Shown in pieces: positions 1 through 5,536 of a stretch of 6,698 bases of DNA. Below the pieces are notes generated by a model. The model had not been told where the DNA came from. It saw only the letters and a program-made list of their open reading frames with translations, and searched no databases. Source of the DNA: Acidimicrobiia bacterium (lineage in GTDB: Bacteria; Actinomycetota; Acidimicrobiia; Spongiisociales; JAHEDJ01); the NCBI GenBank assembly GCA_030598025.1, contig JAUVQS010000085.1:1-6698 (forward strand). The letters run 5' to 3'. How positions within the stretch are numbered: position 1 is the first letter of the stretch; every line of letters begins with the position of its first letter. The translations under genes were made by a program, and so were the position numbers.

Positions 1-38
1 CCGCAGGAATACCTTGTCGATCACAGAGGTTGAATCGA

Positions 39-56
39 TTGTGAAAGGATTCACAA
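39..56. promoter_or_regulatory. CRP/GlxR-like operator palindrome
   Basis: TTGTGAA (39-45) and TTCACAA (50-56) form a perfect 7-bp inverted repeat around a 4-base spacer. Inside it is TGTGA-N6-TCACA, the consensus recognised by cAMP-receptor-type regulators, including the actinobacterial Crp and GlxR proteins. Extra half-sites lie at 21-25 (TCACA) and 76-80 (TGTGA). The match is seen directly. That a Crp-family protein binds here and controls the atp genes is inference from the motif and from its place upstream of the operon. An FNR-type or unrelated palindrome-binding regulator cannot be ruled out. Confidence 0.6.
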
Positions 57-75
57 GGGTTTTGAGGAGATGGGT

Positions 76-81
76 TGTGAT
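76..81 (+). promoter_or_regulatory. Possible weak -10 element
   Basis: TGTGAT matches TATAAT at four of six positions. Transcription starting about seven bases downstream, near 88, would put the palindrome centre (47.5) near -41, the class II activator position for CRP-type proteins. There is no recognisable -35, which is common at class II promoters. This is a spacing argument only. The hexamer also overlaps a TGTGA half-site, so it may be chance. Confidence 0.15.
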
Positions 82-179
82 GGGGCAGACGGTGGCTTCC
101 GGGATCCGGATGCCAAGTGCCAGGAACCTTCGACCAACCCCCTACCCCCGACCCTTCGGGCCGGCGGTACTTGTCGAAA

Positions 180-228
180 CAGAAAGACCCGTCTGTATGA
201 ATTGGAAATGGAAGGTCGGGTCTTTCTG
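180..228. terminator. 12-bp perfect inverted repeat, possible terminator or attenuator
   Basis: Bases 180-191 (CAGAAAGACCCG) and 217-228 (CGGGTCTTTCTG) are perfect reverse complements, separated by a 25-base loop. The GC core followed by a T-rich arm (TCTTTCT) resembles a Rho-independent terminator, and the symmetry would make it work in either direction. The loop is long, however, and no extra T-run follows the stem. It could end transcription from an upstream gene, attenuate the atp transcript, or be a protein-binding or mRNA-stabilising element. Confidence 0.4.
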
Positions 229-235
229 CATCGAT

Positions 236-252
236 TCCCCCTTCCAGGGGGA
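236..252 (+). repeat. Short GC-rich hairpin in the leader
   Basis: TCCCCC (236-241) pairs with GGGGGA (247-252) across the five-base loop TTCCA, giving a compact six-base-pair stem that ends 39 bases before the first start codon. It lies eight bases downstream of the larger inverted repeat. The two may fold together as structured 5' untranslated RNA. A function is not shown by the sequence. Confidence 0.35.
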
Positions 253-269
253 CTATTTCGACTCAGGAC

Positions 270-289
270 TCGCGACGAGGAACTCGCGA
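270..289 (+). promoter_or_regulatory. Hairpin with the first Shine-Dalgarno in its loop
   Basis: TCGCGA occurs at 270-275 and again at 284-289 and can pair as a six-base stem. The eight-base loop (276-283) contains GAGGA (277-281), the ribosome binding site for the ATG at 292. The two copies are part of a 14-base tandem repeat unit (ACTCGCGAC at 268-276 and at 282-290). Such a fold could tune initiation of the first gene. The pairing is seen; a regulatory role is inference, and each TCGCGA is itself a palindrome. Confidence 0.35.
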
Positions 290-291
290 CC

Positions 292-525
292 ATGAAGCGT
301 GACAATCCGCACAAGGTCGTTACCGGGGCCATCAGTGATGGGTGGGTTGAGGGATCCAGTTTTCTGGGGTCGATTCTGGCCGGGTGGCTGCTCGGGTGGT
401 TGTTGGATCGCTGGCTCGACACTGATCCCTGGTTCATCGTGATCGGGATCATCGCCGGGTCGATCAACGGGTTCTATCGGATGTGGATGCAGGCCACGAA
501 GGATGACGATGTTCGAGAGAAGTGA
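292..525 (+). CDS. atpZ: AtpZ/AtpI-family ATP synthase accessory membrane protein
   Basis: The 77-residue protein belongs, by its look, to the small 'putative F0F1-ATPase subunit, Ca2+/Mg2+ transporter' family. It has two predicted membrane segments, about residues 23-41 (ending in the characteristic GWLLDRW turn) and 47-64 (WFIVIGIIAGSINGFY), joined by a very short loop, with a charged C-terminal tail. In Bacillus, AtpZ and AtpI are reported to act in Mg2+ uptake linked to the synthase; the role here is inferred. The ATG at 292 is chosen because GAGGA lies ten bases upstream and the family homology starts soon after it. The frame stays open upstream to 70, but that extension covers hairpin sequence and does not look like protein. 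The gene overlaps the next one by up to 23 bases. Confidence 0.8.
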   Translation: MKRDNPHKVVTGAISDGWVEGSSFLGSILAGWLLGWLLDRWLDTDPWFIVIGIIAGSINGFYRMWMQATKDDDVREK

Positions 526-937
526 CGCTGAGAACTACGTGGCCGAACAGCGGCCGGTTGAACTCGACATGGCCAAGAGCACGGTGCGCCGCGCCGTGGT
601 GGTAGGGCCGGTCATTGTGGCTCTCGCTGCCGTCATCCGGGGTTGGGATGGGGCCTGGTCGGCGGCACTCGGGGTGGCCATTGTGGTGGGCTATTACCTG
701 GTTACGGGCGTGTTCCTGTCCATGGCTGCACGCATCTCATTTGCGGCCTATTATGCCGCTGCACTCCTCGGCTTTATCGTTCGATTGGGCCTGATCGCAG
801 CGACGATGTATCTTCTCGCCAACATCCTGCCCGTCGACCGTGTGGCATTGGGAGTATCGGTCGTTGTGGCCTATCTTGCACTCTTGATCTTGGAAGTTAA
901 AGCACTCGCGGGGAAGCGACGAGGAGACCATGTCTGA
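503..937 (+). CDS. atpI: AtpI-like ATP synthase protein I
   Basis: The 144-residue hydrophobic protein has four predicted membrane segments, at about residues 31-46, 53-74, 83-107 and 113-133, after a hydrophilic N-terminus and before a short basic tail (KALAGKRRGD). Size, topology and position between the AtpZ-like gene and atpB fit AtpI, which in other bacteria helps assemble the c-ring and may take part in Mg2+ supply with AtpZ. Sequence similarity in this family is weak, so the name rests largely on context. Two starts are possible. ATG 503 leaves AAGG directly against the codon, while ATG 509 (142 residues) has AAGG at a six-base spacing and may be the true one. Both lie inside the previous gene. 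The end overlaps atpB by eight bases. Confidence 0.75.
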   Translation: MTMFERSDAENYVAEQRPVELDMAKSTVRRAVVVGPVIVALAAVIRGWDGAWSAALGVAIVVGYYLVTGVFLSMAARISFAAYYAAALLGFIVRLGLIAATMYLLANILPVDRVALGVSVVVAYLALLILEVKALAGKRRGDHV

Positions 938-1745
938 GCAACTGATTCTGGCCAGTGAATGCGACGTCGCCAACGAGGTGATTTGCGCTCCGGCCGACGT
1001 CAAAGAACTCTTCGAATTGCCGACGATCTTCCACATCGGCGACATTGCGATCACGCGCACGATCCTCCTCATCTTCCTCGCCGCGTTCATCGTTGTCGCA
1101 TTGCTCTACTTCGGACTCCGCAAGGGCAATGTGATCCCCTCGAAGTTTCAGGCCATTGTCGAGAGCCTCGTTCAGTTCGTCCGCAAAGATGTCGCCGAAG
1201 ACATAATCGGGCCGGAAGGCGTCAAGTATGCGCCGTATCTGACCGCCATGTTCCTCTTCTTGCTGGTCGGCAACCTCTTCGAAGTGACGCCGCTGGTCAA
1301 CTTCCCGATCACCTCCCGGATGGCGATTCCCGCCTTTCTGGCCATCGTCACCTGGCTCATTTTTGTCATCGTCGGGTTCTACAAGAACGGGTTCAGCTAC
1401 TTCCTTGACATCGTCTGGCCGAAAGCTGTTCCGATAGGACTGCGCTGGTTGGTCGGTCTGATCGAACTGTTTTCGACGTTCCTCCTCCGTCCGCTCACGC
1501 TGGCAGTTCGACTCTTCGCCAACCTGGTCGCCGGCCACCTCATGCTCACCCTGCTGTTGGGCTCGGGCGTCATCTTCATCTGGAACTTCGCAGACGCCGG
1601 GGCCAAGAGCCTGGTCGGCATCGCCTGGTTCGCATTCGGCCTCGGCATATATCTCTTCGAGATCGTCGTGGCCGTCCTGCAGGCCTACATTTTCACACTG
1701 CTATCCGCCGTCTACATCCAGTCTTCGGTTCACCCAGAGCACTGA
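930..1745 (+). CDS. atpB: F1Fo ATP synthase subunit a
   Basis: This 271-residue Fo stator subunit forms the proton half-channels facing the c-ring. Membrane segments are visible at about 43-63, 103-122, 131-152, then a long pair of tilted helices from about 168-215 and 228-265. The core motif RPLTLAVRLFANLVAGHL (187-204) contains the essential Arg194 (E. coli R210) and Asn198 (N214). The last helix has Glu244 and Gln251, matching E. coli H245 and Q252. His203 stands where E. coli has E219, so the His/Glu pair is swapped relative to E. coli, as in mitochondria. Start ATG 930 overlaps the previous stop, and GAGGAG (921-926) lies only three bases before it. The spacing is short, so coupling to the upstream gene is likely. 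Subunit c follows after 17 bases. Confidence 0.97.
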   Translation: MSEQLILASECDVANEVICAPADVKELFELPTIFHIGDIAITRTILLIFLAAFIVVALLYFGLRKGNVIPSKFQAIVESLVQFVRKDVAEDIIGPEGVKYAPYLTAMFLFLLVGNLFEVTPLVNFPITSRMAIPAFLAIVTWLIFVIVGFYKNGFSYFLDIVWPKAVPIGLRWLVGLIELFSTFLLRPLTLAVRLFANLVAGHLMLTLLLGSGVIFIWNFADAGAKSLVGIAWFAFGLGIYLFEIVVAVLQAYIFTLLSAVYIQSSVHPEH

Positions 1746-1747
1746 TC

Positions 1748-1754
1748 AAGGAGG
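1748..1754 (+). promoter_or_regulatory. Strong Shine-Dalgarno of atpE
   Basis: AAGGAGG, continuing as AAGGAGGAG to 1756, lies eight bases before the atpE ATG and is the best match to the anti-Shine-Dalgarno sequence in the window. Subunit c is needed in many copies per enzyme, so a strong site here fits the known stoichiometry demand. Confidence 0.85.
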
Positions 1755-1762
1755 AGAAGGGA

Positions 1763-1987
1763 ATGGAAGGATCAATTGAGGTCCTAAAGGGAGGGCTTGC
1801 CCTCATGGGTTATGGCCTCGCTGCTATCGGACCTGGCATCGGTATCGGCATCGTGGTGGGTAACGCCATCACCGCCATGGCACGTCAGCCGGAGATGGCC
1901 GGCACCGTGCGTACCACCATGTTCCTTGGCATCGCATTCACGGAGGCGCTCGCCCTGATCGGGTTCGTGCTCTTCTTCATCGCCTAG
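1763..1987 (+). CDS. atpE: F1Fo ATP synthase subunit c
   Basis: This 74-residue proteolipid forms the rotating ring of Fo. It is a helical hairpin. Helix 1 (about 8-38) carries the packing motif G23-x-G25-x-G27-x-G29-x3-G33. The polar loop is ARQPE (40-44), which contacts gamma and epsilon. Helix 2 (about 50-73) holds the proton-carrying carboxylate Glu61 in FTEALALIGF. The Na+ ligands known from Ilyobacter (Gln in helix 1, Ser/Thr and Tyr after the Glu) are replaced by Ile28, Ala62, Leu63 and Ile66, so proton coupling is expected. Position 28, the Asp linked to bedaquiline binding in Mycobacterium tuberculosis, is Ile. The length is normal and the start is well fixed by the ribosome binding site. 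Confidence 0.97.
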   Translation: MEGSIEVLKGGLALMGYGLAAIGPGIGIGIVVGNAITAMARQPEMAGTVRTTMFLGIAFTEALALIGFVLFFIA

Positions 1988-1992
1988 GAGGT
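1985..1992 (+). promoter_or_regulatory. Shine-Dalgarno of atpF overlapping the atpE stop
   Basis: TAGGAGGT begins with the TAG stop codon of atpE and ends four bases before the GTG of atpF. The stop of one gene is thus part of the ribosome binding site of the next. This decides the GTG 1997 start and suggests translational coupling of c and b. Confidence 0.8.
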
Positions 1993-1996
1993 CACC

Positions 1997-2557
1997 GTGT
2001 TGTACGCATTGTCCACGGTGCTGATCCTGGCCGCCGAAGAAGCCGAGGAGACCGGCAACATCGGTCTCGTGCTGCCCGAGTCATATGAACTCGTGGCCGG
2101 CATCATCGCCTTCGGTATCGTCTTCTTCTTCGTATGGAAGTGGGCGTTCCCGGCCATCGACAAGATGCTCGAAGATCGCCAGCGAGCGATCAAGGGCCAG
2201 ATGGAGGACGCCGAAGCTACCAAGGCTGAAGCGCAGAGCCTTCTCGACGATTACCGCAAGCAACTCGCCGAAGCCAAGGGCGAAGCGGCCGGCATAGTCA
2301 ACGAGGCCCGCGAGTCCGCCGAAGCCATGAAGACCGACATCGTTGCCAAGGCGCAGGCCGAGGCAGAACGGATCGGCACCAAAGCCCGCGCCGACGCCGC
2401 CACCGAGCGGGATCGGGCGCTGGCATCGGCCAAGGTCGAGGTTGCCAACCTGTCGATCGATCTAGCCGAGCTCGTGGTGGGGGAGAACCTCGACCGCACA
2501 GCCCAGCTGGGTCTGGTCGAGCGCTACCTAGCCGATCTGGAGAGGATGTCCGACTAG
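1997..2557 (+). CDS. atpF: F1Fo ATP synthase subunit b
   Basis: The 186-residue peripheral stalk subunit anchors delta and F1 to the membrane. A short hydrophobic N-terminus ending in LAAEE (11-15), similar to Streptomyces-like b subunits, is followed by one clear membrane segment (about 31-53). A long charged, Ala-rich helix (about 55-150) is typical of the b-dimer coiled coil. The C-terminal part (about 150-186, with LAELVVGENLD) should bind delta. The GTG start is supported by TAGGAGGT just upstream; an in-frame GTG at 2018 (codon 8) is a weaker alternative. b is not fused to delta, unlike in mycobacteria. The stop is directly followed by the atpH start. Confidence 0.95.
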   Translation: MLYALSTVLILAAEEAEETGNIGLVLPESYELVAGIIAFGIVFFFVWKWAFPAIDKMLEDRQRAIKGQMEDAEATKAEAQSLLDDYRKQLAEAKGEAAGIVNEARESAEAMKTDIVAKAQAEAERIGTKARADAATERDRALASAKVEVANLSIDLAELVVGENLDRTAQLGLVERYLADLERMSD

Positions 2558-3097
2558 ATGGCCGCAGAAGACCGCACTCAGGGTTACGCATCGGCCATCT
2601 TTGAGATCGCCCGCGGCGAAGGTGACCTCGAACGAACAGAGAGCGAGCTGTTTCAGGTCGCCCGCACGTTCGAAACCTCCGCCGAACTGCGCGACGCCCT
2701 AACCGACCCCCGCCTGCCGCAAGATCGCAAGCAGGGAGTCGTGGACGACCTCCTCGGGGCTCGCGCCTCCGAGCTGACGGTGTCCCTCGTCGGGTTCATC
2801 GTCGGCCTGGGGCACGCTTCCGAACTGCCGGACATCGTCGACGGTTTCATTGCCAGAGCTGCCGCCGAACGCCAACGGGCAGTCGCTGAGGTGCGGTCGG
2901 CCGTCGAGCTCGACGCCGAGACGATTGCTCGTCTCGAGTCGGCCCTGGCCAGAGCGACCGGCAAACAGGTCGAAGTCAAAGTCGTCGTGGACCCGAAGGT
3001 CCTCGGCGGCATCGTTGCCCGCGTCGGCGACACCGTGATCGACGGCTCGGTTCGCAGCCGTCTCGACACGCTGCGAGACACGCTACAGAGCCGCTAA
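2558..3097 (+). CDS. atpH: F1Fo ATP synthase subunit delta
   Basis: The 179-residue protein is the bacterial delta (OSCP-type) subunit that links the b stalk to the top of the alpha3beta3 head. The N-terminal helical domain (about 1-105) begins with the typical GYASAIFEIA (9-18). The C-terminal domain ends in the family signature around GGIVARVGDTVIDGSVRSRL (150-169). The length is normal for a free-standing delta. The ATG immediately follows the atpF stop with no gap. The nearest purine-rich site (GGAGAGG, 2539-2545) is twelve bases away, so ribosomes ending on atpF probably re-initiate here. Confidence 0.96.
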   Translation: MAAEDRTQGYASAIFEIARGEGDLERTESELFQVARTFETSAELRDALTDPRLPQDRKQGVVDDLLGARASELTVSLVGFIVGLGHASELPDIVDGFIARAAAERQRAVAEVRSAVELDAETIARLESALARATGKQVEVKVVVDPKVLGGIVARVGDTVIDGSVRSRLDTLRDTLQSR

Positions 3098-3102
3098 GGA
3101 GT
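3095..3102 (+). promoter_or_regulatory. Shine-Dalgarno of atpA overlapping the atpH stop
   Basis: TAAGGAGT starts with the TAA stop of atpH and lies five bases before the atpA ATG at 3108. It selects this ATG over the two ATG codons at codons 4 and 5, and it repeats the stop/ribosome-site overlap seen before atpF. Confidence 0.8.
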
Positions 3103-3107
3103 CACCG

Positions 3108-4625
<1,518 letters not shown>

Positions 4626-4631
4626 CGACCG

Positions 4632-5519
4632 GTGGCCAGCGCCGAACTCCGGGATACGAGACGACGGATCAAGTCCGTCCAATCGACGATGAAGATCACG
4701 CGGGCGATGGAACTCATCGCTGCCTCTCGCATCCCCAAGGCGACCGCGCGGGTGGCTGCTTCCAAGCCGTACTCGGCCAAGCTGGTCGAGGTCATCCGCA
4801 ACGTCTCGGCAGCCTCCGGCGGCGCTTCACACATGCTGCTCGAACGGCGGGAGGTGAAGAACGCCGGTGTGCTGATCGTCGCTTCAGATCGTGGTCTCGC
4901 CGGGGCGTATGCCTCGTCGATCATCCGCGAAGCCGAGCGGCACATCATCGCCCTCGAGAAATCGGGAACCCCGGCGCGCTTGTTCGTGGTCGGCAAGAAG
5001 GCCCAGAGCTACTTCCAGTATCGGAAATACCACATCGAGCGTGCCTTTCTGGGTGTGACCGACACCCCGGGTTACGGTGACGCCCGTGCCATCGCCAACA
5101 TTCTGATGGATGCCTATGCGTCACAAACCGTCGACTCGGTCGACACGTTCTACACGCAGTACAAGTCGCCGATGACGCAGACCCCACTGCAGTTCCAACT
5201 GCTGCCGATCGTGTCGCCGGAAGCGGCCGGGGGAGCGGAGGCTGCTGCATCCGTGGACTACTCATACGAGCCTTCCCCGACCGCCATTCTCGACCGGTTG
5301 CTGCCTCGCTACGTGGAGTCGACCGTCTTCAGCATGCTGCTGGAAGCGTCGGCCTCGGAGCATTCGGCCCGGCGGCGAGCTATGAAGGCCGCCACCGAGA
5401 ATGCAGATGAACTTATTCGAGTCCTCACCAGAATCGCCAACAGAGCACGTCAGGCCGAGATCACAACTGAGATCTCTGAGATCGTCGGCGGCGCCGAGGC
5501 GCTCTCCAACCAGACCTGA
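4632..5519 (+). CDS. atpG: F1Fo ATP synthase subunit gamma
   Basis: The 295-residue central shaft subunit couples c-ring rotation to catalysis. The N-terminal helix contains MKITRAMELIAASR (20-33), with Met26 aligning with the conserved shaft Met. The central Rossmann-like domain starts at about residue 77 (NAGVLIVASDRGLAGAY). The C-terminal helix ends with the gamma signature ITTEISEIVGGAEA (277-290), matching [IV]-T-x-E-x2-[DE]-x3-G-A-x-[SAKR]. The region around 140-190 has no mycobacterial-type insertion. The GTG start is preceded by GAGGAG (4617-4622) at nine bases, inside the last codons of atpA. Pro35 in the N-terminal helix looks unusual to me. Confidence 0.97.
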   Translation: MASAELRDTRRRIKSVQSTMKITRAMELIAASRIPKATARVAASKPYSAKLVEVIRNVSAASGGASHMLLERREVKNAGVLIVASDRGLAGAYASSIIREAERHIIALEKSGTPARLFVVGKKAQSYFQYRKYHIERAFLGVTDTPGYGDARAIANILMDAYASQTVDSVDTFYTQYKSPMTQTPLQFQLLPIVSPEAAGGAEAAASVDYSYEPSPTAILDRLLPRYVESTVFSMLLEASASEHSARRRAMKAATENADELIRVLTRIANRARQAEITTEISEIVGGAEALSNQT

Positions 5520-5520
5520 T

Positions 5521-5527
5521 AAAGGAG
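5521..5527 (+). promoter_or_regulatory. Shine-Dalgarno of atpD
   Basis: AAAGGAG lies nine bases before the GTG at 5537 and two bases after the atpG stop. It fixes a GTG start for the beta gene; the first Met codon downstream lies well inside the conserved beta-barrel, too late to be a start. Confidence 0.75.
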
Positions 5528-5536
5528 CACGGAATC

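Larger units (their letters stand above)
1..291 (+). other. Non-coding leader upstream of the atp operon
   Basis: I see no convincing gene in this stretch. Frame 1 reads ten residues (PQEYLVDHRG) to a TGA at 31-33, which could be the tail of an upstream gene, but this is too short to judge. Frame 2 is open from base 2 to a TGA at 293-295, but its translation is rich in Pro and Arg, runs through hairpin sequences and resembles no protein I know. The stretch holds a CRP-like palindrome, several inverted repeats and the ribosome binding site of the first gene. I infer that it carries the operon's promoter and 5' untranslated region. No strong -35/-10 pair is obvious. Confidence 0.6.

Noticed and set aside
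123..145. ECF-sigma type -35 (GGAACC) in the leader
   Set aside because: No matching -10 such as CGTC or GTT appears at the expected distance.
147..160. Small hairpin CCCGA/TCGGG
   Set aside because: Only five base pairs in a C-rich stretch; expected by chance.
171..201. Sigma70-like promoter TTGTCG / TATGAA
   Set aside because: Both hexamers match only four of six positions, the spacer is 19 bases, and the -10 lies in the loop of the large inverted repeat. Too weak to annotate.
70..291. N-terminal extension of the AtpZ-like gene to upstream ATG codons (70, 208)
   Set aside because: The extension covers hairpin sequence and does not look like family protein. The ATG at 292 has its own Shine-Dalgarno and gives the usual size.
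2..295. Open frame on + strand ending in an ATGA overlap with the first gene
   Set aside because: It is open, but its product is Pro/Arg-rich, passes through the inverted repeats and resembles no known family. The overlap with the ATG at 292 is probably chance.
897..1538. Antisense open frame opposite atpB
   Set aside because: The very hydrophilic product is the complement of codons for membrane residues; no support as a gene.
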